From NCBI RefSeq assembly GCF_000009365.1, contig NC_008260.1, forward strand, positions 1,399,501-1,463,500: DNA of 64,000 nucleotides, written 5' to 3'. The translations under genes and the position numbers were made by a program. Every line of letters starts with the position of its first letter. Positions within the stretch are counted from its first letter, which is position 1. Shown here piece by piece: positions 26,638 through 36,335 of this stretch. Below the pieces are notes generated by a model. That model was not told the DNA's origin, did not search any database, and worked only from the letters and a program-made list of their open reading frames with translations. The DNA is from Alcanivorax borkumensis SK2. GTDB lineage: Bacteria; Pseudomonadota; Gammaproteobacteria; Pseudomonadales; Alcanivoracaceae.

Positions 26638-28155
26638 ATGACAGCAATAATTCGTCAGGGGCGTTATCAAGGACTTAGCAGCAAGGGCGTAACGGAGTAT
26701 CGAGGTATTCCGTTTGCCAAGGCGCCACTGGGTGAGTGGCGCTTTAAAGCCCCTCAACCGCTACCGGACAGCGAAGACTGTGTTAACGCTGACCGTTACC
26801 CCCTGGCGTCATTGCAGCCACGCAATCCTATAATGGGAATTCAGGAATCCGGTGAAGATTGCCTTTATCTGAATATCTGGGCCCCTGAAGGTGAGGGCCC
26901 GTTTCCGGTGATGGTGTGGTTCCATGGCGGAGGCTATATGGCAGGCTCCACGTCCCAGGCTCTATATAATGGCGCAGAGTTAGCACGCAGCCAAAAAGTG
27001 GTAGTGGTTAATGCGGCATACCGTTTGGGCGCCATGGGCTTTGCGGATTTTTCGGCGGTGGCGCCAGAGTTGGATGCCGATACCAATCTGGGCCTGCGCG
27101 ATCAGTTGGCGGCGCTACAATGGGTACAAGAGAATATTGCCGCTTTTGCTGGCGACGATAAGCAGGTGACGATCTTTGGTGAGTCTGCTGGTGGTTTCAG
27201 CGTCTGCTCATTACTGGCCTGCCCGCAGGCTGATGAGTTATTCCAAGCGGCCATTGTGCAGTCAGGGGGAGCGGATTTTGTGCTAGCCCCGGATCAGGTA
27301 CGCAAGGTCACTAATGCGTTTGTGGCAGCCTTGCCGGGCGACGGCAGCGCCGCCGAAAAGCTGCTCAGTGCGGATAACAAGGGCTGGATTAAGGCCCAAA
27401 ATGCGGCGGTGAAAGTGTTGGTGGATCGAGGCTTGCGTACCACCACACCTCAATTTGCCATGAACTTCTTGCCCATGGTGGATGGTGACGTGCTGCCGCA
27501 ATTGCCGGTTGATGCCATCGCTGCAGGCGCTGCTGCCAACAAGCGTGTAATGGCTGGCGTATGTCGTGATGAATTCAACTTCTTCCAGTACGCTGGCGTG
27601 CTGGCTGGCACAACCACCATGGACGCCCTGAGGGAAATCAGCGATGAGGAAATTGTGAGCCGATTTGAGCGTGCGCTGCCCGGTAATGGCCGCCGTGCTT
27701 TTGATTATTACCAGACAGCGGTGGAGCCGGATGCACGGCGCAGCCGCCTGGACTGGTTAGCGGCTATGGAATCCGATCGTCTGTTTCGGGTGCCCACAGT
27801 GCGCCTACTTGATGCCCAGAGCCAGCATGCTCAGTGCTGGGGGTTTCAGTTTACCTGGCCCAGCGAGCCCTTCGGTGTGCCACTGGGGGCCTGCCATGTG
27901 GTGGACGTGCCCTTTGTCTTCGGTGTGACAGATACCCCAGCGGGAATGTACTTCACCGGAGGTACGAGTGAAGCGCGGGCGCTGTCTCATCAGGTGCAGG
28001 CAGCGTGGGGCACTTTTGCGCGGGGCGATGCGCCAGGCTGGAATGCTTGGCAATCGGACCGTCAGGTGTGCCAGCTGGGCCCGGGTGAGACCATGGCTTC
28101 CTTGTTGGATGAAAGTGGCGAACAGCTCTGGCGAGACATCATCCCGGTGGTTTGA
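26638..28155 (+). CDS. Type-B carboxylesterase/lipase family protein
   Basis: An alpha/beta hydrolase of 505 residues, close in layout to p-nitrobenzyl esterase. The oxyanion hole is HGGGYMAG, the nucleophile serine is in FGESAGGFS, the acid glutamate is in CRDEFNFF, and the catalytic histidine is in ACHVVDVPFVFG. No signal peptide is evident, so it is likely cytoplasmic. The ATG at 26638 is chosen because AGGAG lies eight bases upstream; the GTG at 26629 overlaps that site. It is followed by a G+C-rich hairpin. The natural ester substrate is unknown. Confidence 0.92.
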   Translation: MTAIIRQGRYQGLSSKGVTEYRGIPFAKAPLGEWRFKAPQPLPDSEDCVNADRYPLASLQPRNPIMGIQESGEDCLYLNIWAPEGEGPFPVMVWFHGGGYMAGSTSQALYNGAELARSQKVVVVNAAYRLGAMGFADFSAVAPELDADTNLGLRDQLAALQWVQENIAAFAGDDKQVTIFGESAGGFSVCSLLACPQADELFQAAIVQSGGADFVLAPDQVRKVTNAFVAALPGDGSAAEKLLSADNKGWIKAQNAAVKVLVDRGLRTTTPQFAMNFLPMVDGDVLPQLPVDAIAAGAAANKRVMAGVCRDEFNFFQYAGVLAGTTTMDALREISDEEIVSRFERALPGNGRRAFDYYQTAVEPDARRSRLDWLAAMESDRLFRVPTVRLLDAQSQHAQCWGFQFTWPSEPFGVPLGACHVVDVPFVFGVTDTPAGMYFTGGTSEARALSHQVQAAWGTFARGDAPGWNAWQSDRQVCQLGPGETMASLLDESGEQLWRDIIPVV

Positions 28156-28190
28156 ACCGGATTTCCACTACCACACAAAACCCGTAGAAT

Positions 28191-28210
28191 ACGCCCCCCG
28201 TAGGGGGCGT
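28191..28210 (+). terminator. Hairpin after the carboxylesterase gene
   Basis: Perfect stem ACGCCCCC / GGGGGCGT with loop CGTA, 36 bp past the stop codon. No T-run follows, so it is either a weak terminator or an mRNA 3'-end stabiliser. Confidence 0.45.
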
Positions 28211-28296
28211 TACGCCTTACGCACAGCTGATATAATCTCCCTATCCGCAGTACTTTCTGCAGTGCTTTTCTGAAACGGTTCCGGCCGAGGTGGACT

Positions 28297-28656
28297 ATGA
28301 GTGTAGCGACATTGATCGAGCGCAAGGTTTTCGAGGCGGTGCCTGTGGCACATTTCGCCCTGGAAAATGAAAGCCACAAGCACAGCGTGCCGCCAAACTC
28401 GGAAACCCACTTCAAGCTGGTGCTGGTGAGCGAGGTGTTTGCCGGCATGATGCCGGTGCGTCGCCATCAGATGCTCTACAAAATTCTTGCTGAAGAGTTG
28501 GAGGGGCCTGTGCATGCGCTGGCATTGCACACCCATACGCCGGCGGAATGGCAGGCCAAGGGGGGCGAGATTTTGGCGTCACCGGACTGCCTGGGTGGCA
28601 GTAAACATGACCCGCAATTCAGCAAGGGAGAATCAACGTTGGGAGAGAAGTCGTGA
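28297..28656 (+). CDS. BolA-family protein
   Basis: A 119-residue protein with the BolA core [29 protein letters not shown], which includes the conserved SHFK-like strand and RHR-like loop, followed by LHTHTPAEW. BolA proteins work with monothiol glutaredoxins in iron-sulfur trafficking and influence morphology and biofilm genes. A conserved histidine available for cluster binding (RRHQM) is present. The C-terminal 20 residues are an extension. Its stop overlaps the start of trhO by four bases (GTGA), so both genes form an operon. Confidence 0.88.
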   Translation: MSVATLIERKVFEAVPVAHFALENESHKHSVPPNSETHFKLVLVSEVFAGMMPVRRHQMLYKILAEELEGPVHALALHTHTPAEWQAKGGEILASPDCLGGSKHDPQFSKGESTLGEKS

Positions 28657-29606
28657 GTACCCAGCATCGGGTGGAAACCCCACATAGTATTGTGGTGGCG
28701 GCGTTGTACAAATTTGTTCGGCTGTCTGGGTTCGAGCAATTGCAACAGCCGCTGCTGGATCTGATGCACGCTAACGATGTGCGCGGCACTTTGCTTCTGG
28801 CCAATGAGGGCATTAACGGCACAGTTTCCGGCCCCCGTGCCGGGGTGGATGCGGTGTTGAACTGGCTCAAGAGCGACGAACGCCTGGCGACGCTGGAGCA
28901 TAAGGAGTCTTTCCACGACGAGCATCCATTTTTGCGTACCAAGGTGAAGCTAAAGAAAGAGATCGTCACCATGGGGGTGGAAGGTATTGACCCTACCCGC
29001 ACCGTGGGCACCTACCTGTCACCGCAGGAATGGAATGAAATTATTGCTGATCCGGACACGGTGTTGATCGACACCCGCAATGATTATGAAGTGGAAGTCG
29101 GTACCTTCAAAGGCGCCATTAACCCCGAGACGCGCACCTTCCGGGAGTTCCCAGAATACGTTAAGCAAACCTTGGATCCGCAAAAGCACAAAAAAGTGGC
29201 CATGTTTTGTACCGGCGGCATACGTTGTGAGAAGTCCACGGCTTATCTGAAAGAGCAAGGCTTTGATGAGGTGTACCACCTGAAAGGTGGCATTCTCAAA
29301 TATCTGGAAGAGATGCCTAAGGAAGACTCTCTATGGGAAGGAGAGTGTTTTGTCTTTGATGAGCGAGTGACGGTGGATCATGACCTGAATCCTGGCGAAT
29401 TTGATCAATGTCACGCCTGTCGTCGACCTATTAGCGATGAGGACAAGCGCTCAGCGCAGTTCCAGCTGGGGGTTTCCTGCCCGAAATGTTTTGATGAATC
29501 CTCACCGGAGCAAAAACAGCGCTTTGCGGAGCGGCAGAAGCAGATTGAGCTAGCCCGCGCTCGTGGCCGCCAGCACCGCGGCCAGAACCCCCGCAAATCC
29601 TCCTGA
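28653..29606 (+). CDS. trhO: tRNA uridine(34) hydroxylase TrhO (rhodanese domain)
   Basis: A 317-residue protein of the YceA/TrhO family. It hydroxylates U34 of tRNAs on the way to 5-carboxymethoxyuridine. An N-terminal ferredoxin-like domain with [14 protein letters not shown] is followed by a rhodanese domain whose active-site cysteine is in [13 protein letters not shown] Zn-like C-terminal module has CHACRRPIS and CPKC. It starts with GTG inside the stop of the bolA-like gene. The charged C-terminal tail is typical. Confidence 0.92.
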   Translation: MSTQHRVETPHSIVVAALYKFVRLSGFEQLQQPLLDLMHANDVRGTLLLANEGINGTVSGPRAGVDAVLNWLKSDERLATLEHKESFHDEHPFLRTKVKLKKEIVTMGVEGIDPTRTVGTYLSPQEWNEIIADPDTVLIDTRNDYEVEVGTFKGAINPETRTFREFPEYVKQTLDPQKHKKVAMFCTGGIRCEKSTAYLKEQGFDEVYHLKGGILKYLEEMPKEDSLWEGECFVFDERVTVDHDLNPGEFDQCHACRRPISDEDKRSAQFQLGVSCPKCFDESSPEQKQRFAERQKQIELARARGRQHRGQNPRKSS

Positions 29607-29687
29607 CAGGGCCATCGTGCTGACTTAGACTGGACGATTCCCGGTGTATCGTTCCAGCGTAGCCTCAATATAGTCGCGGTGTAGCCC

Positions 29688-30416
29688 ATGCGGATTTTGG
29701 TTGTTGTTTTGATGAGCGTGCTCAGCGTGCCGGTGGCAGCTGGCACCGTTCAGGTGGCGGTGGCGACTAATTTCGCACACACACTGAAACGTCTGATTCC
29801 CTTATACGCGCTGCGCCATCCGGATGACCGGATTGGCGTGACGGTGGCGTCCACCGGCAAACTGGCGGCACAAATTCGCCAAGGCGCGCCCTACGATATC
29901 CTCCTCGCCGCGGACCAGCGTCGCCCTGAAGAACTGGCTGCGGACGGTTTTCTGGATTCTGCCTCCATTCGCACTTATGCCCTGGGTACTTTGGTGTTGT
30001 GGACACCCACTCGGGGCGTTTCGCTTGCCCCAGAGAACTTGCGCCAGGGCCATGTTCAGCCACTGGCCCTGGCCAATGCCCGCACGGCACCTTACGGGGT
30101 GGCGGCGGAATCGGCACTGCTGCATGTGAAACTGCCCCAGGGAGTGAAACGAGTTACCGCTGAAAACGTAGGCCAGAGCTATCATTTTGCCCACAGTGGT
30201 GCTGCCGCCGCAGCCTTTGTGGCATGGAGCCAAGTACAGCAGCAGGGCGGTAGCCAGTGGCGAGTGCCGGCGCATTGGTACGCGCCGATTGTTCAGCAGG
30301 GGGGGCTGCTAGGCAAGAATGATACTGCGCAGCGGTTTTATGATTTCCTTTTCAGCCCTCAAGCCCGAGCCCTAATTGAACAGACAGGTTATCAGGTGCC
30401 CGATGATGCTTTCTGA
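29688..30416 (+). CDS. modA: Molybdate ABC transporter, periplasmic binding protein
   Basis: Binds molybdate or tungstate in the periplasm and delivers it to ModBC. A signal peptide occupies residues 1-18 (RILVVVLMSVLSVPVAAG). Oxyanion-binding serines lie in VAVATNFAHTL and VTVASTGKLAAQI, and YDILLAADQRRPEEL is typical of the family. Length is 242 residues (E. coli 257). The 3' end overlaps modB. No ModE regulator gene lies nearby, so regulation is unknown. Confidence 0.93.
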   Translation: MRILVVVLMSVLSVPVAAGTVQVAVATNFAHTLKRLIPLYALRHPDDRIGVTVASTGKLAAQIRQGAPYDILLAADQRRPEELAADGFLDSASIRTYALGTLVLWTPTRGVSLAPENLRQGHVQPLALANARTAPYGVAAESALLHVKLPQGVKRVTAENVGQSYHFAHSGAAAAAFVAWSQVQQQGGSQWRVPAHWYAPIVQQGGLLGKNDTAQRFYDFLFSPQARALIEQTGYQVPDDAF

Positions 30417-31092
30417 GGGTGATTGGCTGGCGTTGAGTGTCAGTGTTCAGTTGGCGTTGCTGACCACGGTTATCCTGATCGTGATTTGCACACCGCTGGC
30501 CTGGTGGCTAGCGCGTCGCCGTTTGCCCGGCCAAGCATTGCTGGAGGCCGTGTTGGCGCTACCTTTGGTATTGCCCCCCTCGGTGTTGGGATTTTATTTG
30601 TTGATCGGATTGGGGCCGAATGGGCCTGGGGGCTGGTTGGCTAATGTGGTTGAACAACGCTCGCTGGCCTTCACTTTTACCGGGCTGGTGGTGGGGTCGG
30701 TGGTGTATTCCTTGCCCTTTGTTCTGCAGCCGCTAAAGAATGCGTTTTCCGCTATCGACTCCAAACAGTTGGATATGGCTGCAGTGACGGGTGCCGGGCC
30801 ACGGGATCGATTCCTCTCTCTGGTATTGCCCCAGTGCCGGGAAGGGTATGTCTCTGCGGCGATTCTGGGCTTCGCCCATACCTTAGGCGAGTTTGGTGTG
30901 GTGCTGATGATTGGTGGCAGCCTGTCCGGACAAACCCGGGTAGCCTCGGTGGCGCTGTATGAGCATGTGGACGCGGGGGATTATGTTAGTGCTCATCGGC
31001 TTGCCGCGGTTCTGCTTGGCCTGTCGTTGTTGCTGCTGTGGGGGCTGTTCCGCTGGCAGCGTGGCCGTTCCGGCCCAGGAGCCATGCCATGA
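30403..31092 (+). CDS. modB: Molybdate ABC transporter permease
   Basis: A 229-residue permease with five or six transmembrane helices. The inner-membrane EAA-like loop [19 protein letters not shown] contacts ModC, and the [19 protein letters not shown] segment is characteristic of ModB. The start is ATG at 30403 (or the adjacent ATG at 30406) with AGGTG just upstream, overlapping the modA stop by 14 bp. Its own stop overlaps modC by four bases. Confidence 0.93.
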
Positions 31093-32165
31093 GTCTGGCG
31101 TTGTCGATAAGCGGGCGGCGTGGTGCTTTCCAGCTGCAAGTGGATGCCACCCTGCAACCCGAGGGGGTTACCGTGCTGTTCGGCGCTTCCGGTGCAGGCA
31201 AGAGTTCGTTGCTGCGCATGGTGGCAGGGCTAGACCCATGCGAAGGCACGATCCGTTTTGCCGATCAGCTGTGGCGGTCTTCGGGGCTGTCGTCTGAGCG
31301 TAAAAACGATGTGGATTTGGCGGTTTGGCAGCGGCCCATCGGCATGATGTTTCAGCAACCCACGCTGTTTCACCACCTTACCGTGCAGGGCAATCTGAAC
31401 TATGTGGCGCGGCGGCGGCGCAGCCCTATTGGGCAGGTGGAACAGGTGATCAAACAGACCGGTATTGCGCCGTTGCTGTCGCGTCGCGTGGACGGTTTGT
31501 CTGGCGGAGAGAGCCAGCGAGTGGCACTTGCCCGGGCTTTGTTGGGCACACCCCGGTTGTTGCTTCTGGACGAGCCGCTCTCGGCTCTCGGGGAGGAGCA
31601 CAAGCAGGGATTACTGGATCTGATTGCCTTGGCGGCGCAAACGGTGCCGGTGCTGTATGTCACACATAATATGGATGAGCTGCTACGTCTGGCAGACCAG
31701 GTCTGGCTGATGGAGCAGGGCCGGGTGGTTGCTCAGGGGCCGGTCGGCCAGGAGCTGTCACGGCTGGATGGTGTGTTGGCTCAACGCGCGGATGCAACCG
31801 CTTTACTGGCTGGCGAGGTGGGGAGCTATGTCCGAGAAGATCACTTGCAGGGCATAAGAGTGGGTAGCCACACCCTGTGGCTACCTGGTCTCCAGCGGCT
31901 GACTCCTGGCGAGCCGGTGCGGCTGCGGATTGCTGCCCGAGATGTAAGCCTGTGCCTTAGCGCGCCCAACGACAGCAGCATCCTCAATATATTGCCTGCT
32001 CAGGTGGTTGGCCTGCGCGATGTGGGTCCTGGGCAATGCCTGGTCCAACTTCGCCTGGCTGGCCAGTGTATTTTGGCGCGTATTTCCGGTCGCTCTGCAC
32101 GTCAGCTTTCGCTGTTTCCTGGCACCGATCTTTATGCACAGATCAAAGCCGTGGCACTGGTGTAG
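31089..32165 (+). CDS. modC: Molybdate ABC transporter ATP-binding protein
   Basis: A 358-residue ATPase. Walker A is GASGAGKSS, the Q-loop lies in [11 protein letters not shown], the signature is [15 protein letters not shown], Walker B is [11 protein letters not shown], and the switch histidine is in YVTHNMDE. The C-terminal ~65 residues form a Mop/TOBE domain that binds molybdate and gives feedback control. The ATG at 31089 overlaps the modB stop (ATGA). The last 23 bp overlap the convergent Lgt-like gene. Confidence 0.94.
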
Positions 32166-33291
32166 TGGCGCCTGGGGAGCTGTTGCGCTGCGCGGGCTTA
32201 GCACAATGTTTATGCTTTTGCTCGCAACCCGCCTGGCTCCGCCAGTCGGCCGCTAGGCCGAAGCGAAGCTCCCCGGTGGTAATGGTGCTGGTGCCGGAGA
32301 AGAAGAACATGATTACCGTGATCAATTGCAGAGCCAAGATCACCCCCGGCGACCACAAGCTGGCCAGCCCTATGGCGAGTAGAGGCTGCAAATCGCCATG
32401 GCTAGGCAGTGCAATGCTAATGGCCACCCCGTACAGGGCGGCCAGTAAAGCCATCAGCTGGTACACCGAGAACAGGGTACTGCCACCGCGATAATCCGCC
32501 CGCAACGTTTCTGAATAGACTCGCCACAGTTGGCTACCCACCAGACTCAAAGCAAAAGCCAGCGCAAATAGCTGGTGAAAAAACAGGGCACAGCAAAATA
32601 AAGCCAATGCGGTATAAATCACGCAGGTCACCGCTTGTATGGGGATCACTTTGATGGCTTCCATTTCGCCTGCAAACGCAATTTTCTTGGTTTTGCCGAT
32701 GAAGACATGATTCAGCGTAGCAAACATGCGCTGAGCCCAGAGTGGTGCATCGTGTAATGCTTTTCCGTAGCAACAGCCGAAACTGATGCAGGCCAGCCGC
32801 CCGATACCTTCCCCCATTACATAGGCAATGGACATCGCGGCAAGCATGGGCAGGGTGGGTAGTGGCGTATCCCACCAATGTTGGCTGGCCTTGTCGGCAA
32901 GCCAGAGAAAAATGGGCGCAATAATGATGCCGACAAAACTGGCGCCACCAACGGTAAAACCGTGACGGTTTTTCTCTACTAGGGTGGCGATAATTTTCGC
33001 CGCCGGGAGGCAGATGATGAGAACGCCTAGGGTGAGAGCAAGGCTGGTTACCAACGACACACCGGCAGAGGCCGTTAACAGGATGAACGTGGCGACACCG
33101 AGGCCTCCGGCCAAGCCAGTAAACAAGCCGTAGAAAGTCAGGTTAAGCCCTTGCCAAGAACCATCGTGGTTTTTCTTCAGTGGTAGTGAAGCAACAAACT
33201 GCCAACGTTCCTCCGGTAAATGACGAAACAGTAGGCGAAACCCAAGCCCGAACAGCAGGGCACAGACAAGCAAAAACAGATCCGCAGCCAT
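32143..33291 (-). CDS. Prolipoprotein diacylglyceryl transferase-like membrane protein
   Basis: A 382-residue polytopic protein with about nine hydrophobic segments. It contains a core resembling the Lgt signature, [17 protein letters not shown], and the following segment. It differs from housekeeping Lgt (about 290 residues) by extra N-terminal helices and a hydrophilic C-terminal tail of about 40 residues, and it carries two cysteines in the core. It could be an Lgt paralogue or a related transferase with another substrate. GAAGGAG precedes the ATG at good spacing. It converges on modC with a 23-bp overlap. Confidence 0.6.
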
Positions 33292-33414
33292 TAGCTAGCT
33301 CCTTCGACGGTTTTGGCCAACACTGCGGGTATAAGGGGGCGAAGGAATGACAGAGCGATGACGCTTCAGTGACAGCGATGCGGGTGTGTAAAAGAGAGGA
33401 AGAAAGGGCAATAT

Positions 33415-33492
33415 AAAGGAGGCTAATCAGTCACGGTTACGCAGAAAACTCTCAAAGGAGGCTAATCAGTCACGGTTACGGAGAAAACTCTC
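33415..33492. repeat. 39-bp tandem direct repeat at the 3' end of the RHH gene
   Basis: Two copies, 33415-33453 and 33454-33492, differ at one position (C at 33442, G at 33481). The right copy contains the stop codon and last eight codons of the RHH-protein gene; the left copy is an extra, non-translated duplicate just downstream. The single difference and 39-bp period indicate a recent slippage or recombination duplication. Confidence 0.9.
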
Positions 33493-33723
33493 AGCGGCCT
33501 GAACGATTAATTCGGTGACAGAGCGGTCTTCCATCAATGCCTGCATTTTTAAGCGTTTATGAAGATCGGCAGGAATGTCGGCAGTCAGGCGGCGGTAACC
33601 TTCACGAACGGCACCCTGACGCGGTGTTCTCTGGCGCGACGCGCTGGTCACTTTTGGGGGGGTAGCAGCTCGCTTACGCGGGCGGGCTTTCTCTTCGAGA
33701 GTAACGAAATCAATCTGTTCCAT
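33466..33723 (-). CDS. Ribbon-helix-helix protein resembling plasmid partition factor ParG
   Basis: An 85-residue basic protein. A flexible, Arg/Lys/Pro-rich N-terminal half is followed by a predicted ribbon-helix-helix fold: RRLTADIPADLHKRLKMQAL then DRSVTELIVQAAESFLR. This arrangement (mobile tail plus RHH) is that of ParG-type centromere-binding proteins. No ParA/ParF partner is next to it, and no toxin gene, so it is either an orphan DNA-binding regulator or an antitoxin-like protein without toxin. No clear ribosome-binding site is seen. Confidence 0.75.
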   Translation of the reverse strand: MEQIDFVTLEEKARPRKRAATPPKVTSASRQRTPRQGAVREGYRRLTADIPADLHKRLKMQALMEDRSVTELIVQAAESFLRNRD

Positions 33724-33946
33724 GGGGGCTGCTGTGGGCCGGCAAAGATGCCGATCAGGGTACTGGAAAGTGCTGTAAATAGACAGGATTGGTACTTAAA
33801 TTTATAGTGCAAAAAATAGTACAAAAGATGATTGCAATGTTTGTATGACCACGGGGCCTCTGCAAAACACGATGCATGCTAAGCATGGCAGAGATCTTGT
33901 AATGGGGGCAGAGGGCAGGTTCAAAAAATAAAACACTGGGGACAAC

Positions 33947-35515
33947 ATGGAAAACGTGGATGTGCTGGTCATCGGCAGTGGTTTCGGGGGCGCTGTAATG
34001 GCATGTCGGTTAGCAGAGAAGGGCCGTAAGGTTGTCGTGCTGGAGCGGGGACGACGCTGGCTGCCTAGTGATTACCCCTCTGTTTCACAGAAAAACTGGT
34101 TCTGGGATGAAGCGGAACCGGAAAAACAAAATGGATGGGTCGATTTCCGCAATTTCGGCGATATGAGCATTGCCATGGGCGCAGGCGTTGGCGGTGGGTC
34201 GTTGATCTATGCCAATGTAAGCATTGAGGCTAAACCAGAAGCGTTCGACCACGGTTGGCCGCAAGCGATTAATTATTCCACCTTGAAGCCTTACTATGAC
34301 ATCACTGGAGTGATGCTCAATGTTCAGACCTTGCCCGCCAGCCAGTGGACGCCCCGAACCCATTTGATGAAAGAGGCGGCAGATGCGGTAGGTGCGGGGG
34401 ATCGATTCACGGTGCTGCCCCAGGCAATTACATTCGATCCGGATTGGCGAGCGGAAAACGACGACTGTTTCGATTATCGCCACAGTAAGATGTGGGTAAA
34501 TGCCCAGGGAAAGCAGCAGGGTACTTGCACCCATTGTGGCAATTGTGATTTGGGGTGTCCGGTTAAGGCCAAAAACACCTTGGATCTTAATTATCTGGCA
34601 GCGGCAGAAAGCGCTGGTGCGCAGATCCGTCCATTGCATCACGTGCGTACCATTCGCCCGCTGGCGTCAGGAGGTTTTGAGGTGCGCGCCATGGATCTGG
34701 ACGCGCGTGGCTGGCGAGTCTTTAAGGCCAATAAAGTGATTGTGGCCGCTGGCTCCCTGGGCTCCACTGAACTGTTGCTGCGTTGTCGAGATCAATACAA
34801 AACGCTACCAAAGTTAAGCCGTAAACTGGGGCATAACTGGAGCAGTAACGGCGACTTTGCCACGGCGGCGTTCTACGATGATCGACAGATTTCACCCACC
34901 CGGGGGCCAACCATCACCAGTGCTATCGATTACTTGGATGGATCTGATAACGGTGCCCGTTATTTTGTAGAAGACGGCGGTCTTCCGGATATTCTTGGAA
35001 GCTGGCTGGAGCGATTGGGCAAACAGCCTCGCTTTAGTAGCACACGGTTAGGAGCCGCGATGCTCAAGTATGGCGATAGCAGTAACCCCTTTGGGAAAAT
35101 GATGCCCTGGTTTGGTCAGGCCATGGATGAACCGGGCGGTACTTTTTCCTTGGCGCGGCGTTGGTATTGGCCCTGGAAGCGTGAGCACCTGAAACTGCGT
35201 TGGGACTACCGCAAGGCAGAAAAAGCCGTGCAAGGCCTGGCCGATCGCCATTTAGCGCTAACGGCGGCCACTGGCGGTAGCCCGATGGCTCCAGTCACCT
35301 GGAGCTGGTTCAAGAATTTGGTTACCCCGCACCCTCTGGGCGGCTGCAATATGGCGGACTCTGTGGAACAGGGGGTGGTGAATCATGCCGGGGAAGTGTT
35401 CAATTACCCTGATCTTTATGTGATAGATGGCGCCATGGTGCCGCGGGCACTGGGCTTAAACCCGTCCCGGACCATCGCAGCACTGGCGGAATATTGTGCG
35501 GCTCAGATGGACTAA
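33947..35515 (+). CDS. GMC-family FAD oxidoreductase (cholesterol oxidase-like)
   Basis: A 522-residue flavoenzyme. The FAD-binding motif is LVIGSGFGGAVMACRLAE. A GAGVGGGSLIYANV loop and a cysteine-rich CTHCGNCDLGCPVKAKNTLD segment are typical of the cholesterol-oxidase-like branch of GMC enzymes. The C-terminal domain has the active-site TPHPLGGCNMAD and NPSRTIAALAE. Substrates of this branch include sterols and long-chain alcohols; in an alkane-user a fatty-alcohol role is plausible but unproven. No signal peptide is present. The unknown gene downstream starts 28 bp later. Confidence 0.88.
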   Translation: MENVDVLVIGSGFGGAVMACRLAEKGRKVVVLERGRRWLPSDYPSVSQKNWFWDEAEPEKQNGWVDFRNFGDMSIAMGAGVGGGSLIYANVSIEAKPEAFDHGWPQAINYSTLKPYYDITGVMLNVQTLPASQWTPRTHLMKEAADAVGAGDRFTVLPQAITFDPDWRAENDDCFDYRHSKMWVNAQGKQQGTCTHCGNCDLGCPVKAKNTLDLNYLAAAESAGAQIRPLHHVRTIRPLASGGFEVRAMDLDARGWRVFKANKVIVAAGSLGSTELLLRCRDQYKTLPKLSRKLGHNWSSNGDFATAAFYDDRQISPTRGPTITSAIDYLDGSDNGARYFVEDGGLPDILGSWLERLGKQPRFSSTRLGAAMLKYGDSSNPFGKMMPWFGQAMDEPGGTFSLARRWYWPWKREHLKLRWDYRKAEKAVQGLADRHLALTAATGGSPMAPVTWSWFKNLVTPHPLGGCNMADSVEQGVVNHAGEVFNYPDLYVIDGAMVPRALGLNPSRTIAALAEYCAAQMD

Positions 35516-35542
35516 ATTCCCAGAGAGGAGTAACGCAGAAGC

Positions 35543-36127
35543 ATGAGTGATGCCCGTTTCCATATCGTGTTTTCCGGGAAGTTGGTCGGCGGCGCCGATT
35601 TATCCACGGTGAAGAGTAACCTGGCACGGTTGTTCAAAATGGATAATGCTCGGGTGGAGAGGTTGTTTTCGGCTCAGCCGGTGGTGATCAAGAAAAACAC
35701 CGATCAGGCTACCGCCATGAAGTTTCGGGCGCTTATGAAGCAAGCGGGCGCTGAATGCGAAATCAGGCCGGTGGCTGTGCAGTCAGCTCCCGAATTGGCA
35801 GCAGCACCGGTGCCTTCGTCGGGAATGCCGGTCACATCGGTTGAGTCCTACCGGTCAGCCGGTGAGGCCCGTATCCCAAGTGCGGGCTCAGGCGGCTTGG
35901 AGACAGTAGGAACCATTCGTACCGGAGGTACCGGTTTTTCAGGTGCCTTTTCGGTAGCAGATGTGGGGGAAAACTTGAATAACGCGGAACATGCGCCGCC
36001 TCCACCGGCACCGGATGTCAGTCATTTGAGTATGGCGCCGCCAGGGGAAAGGCTGGGGCAGCCAACTGGCGTGGCGCCTCCGGCGCAACCCGACATCCGA
36101 CATCTGTCACTCAAAGACAACGAGTGA
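35543..36127 (+). CDS. Conserved protein of unknown function
   Basis: A 194-residue protein in two parts. The N-terminal ~75 residues are compact, with FHIVFSGKLVGGADLSTVKS, LARLFKMDNARVERLFS and FRALMKQAGAECEI. This resembles a small alpha/beta domain found in marine gammaproteobacteria, which I know only as hypothetical. The rest is a Pro/Ala/Gly-rich low-complexity tail with two similar stretches (DVSHLSMAPPG and DIRHLSLKDN). The tail repeat suggests a binding motif duplicated near the end. It is probably co-transcribed with the GMC gene. Confidence 0.75.
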   Translation: MSDARFHIVFSGKLVGGADLSTVKSNLARLFKMDNARVERLFSAQPVVIKKNTDQATAMKFRALMKQAGAECEIRPVAVQSAPELAAAPVPSSGMPVTSVESYRSAGEARIPSAGSGGLETVGTIRTGGTGFSGAFSVADVGENLNNAEHAPPPPAPDVSHLSMAPPGERLGQPTGVAPPAQPDIRHLSLKDNE

Positions 36128-36335
36128 CACGCAATGCCAGGATTCGCCTCGCATTGCGAGGGCGCTAACGTTGCCTGCAAGTTGATGTTGCTCGGGTTCG
36201 GGTTCATCTCATTGAGTGGGTCGAGTCGCTTGTGGCGACCTTCTTGTACTGGATCACGCACGTTACGCTTGATTGCATTGATTAGTGATAGAAGGGGGCG
36301 GAGCAGGGCAACCGTAGCGAGGGCTGCCGCAGAGG

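Noticed and set aside
33292..33492. CRISPR-like repeat at the 39-bp duplication
   Set aside because: Only two copies with no spacer; a simple tandem duplication.
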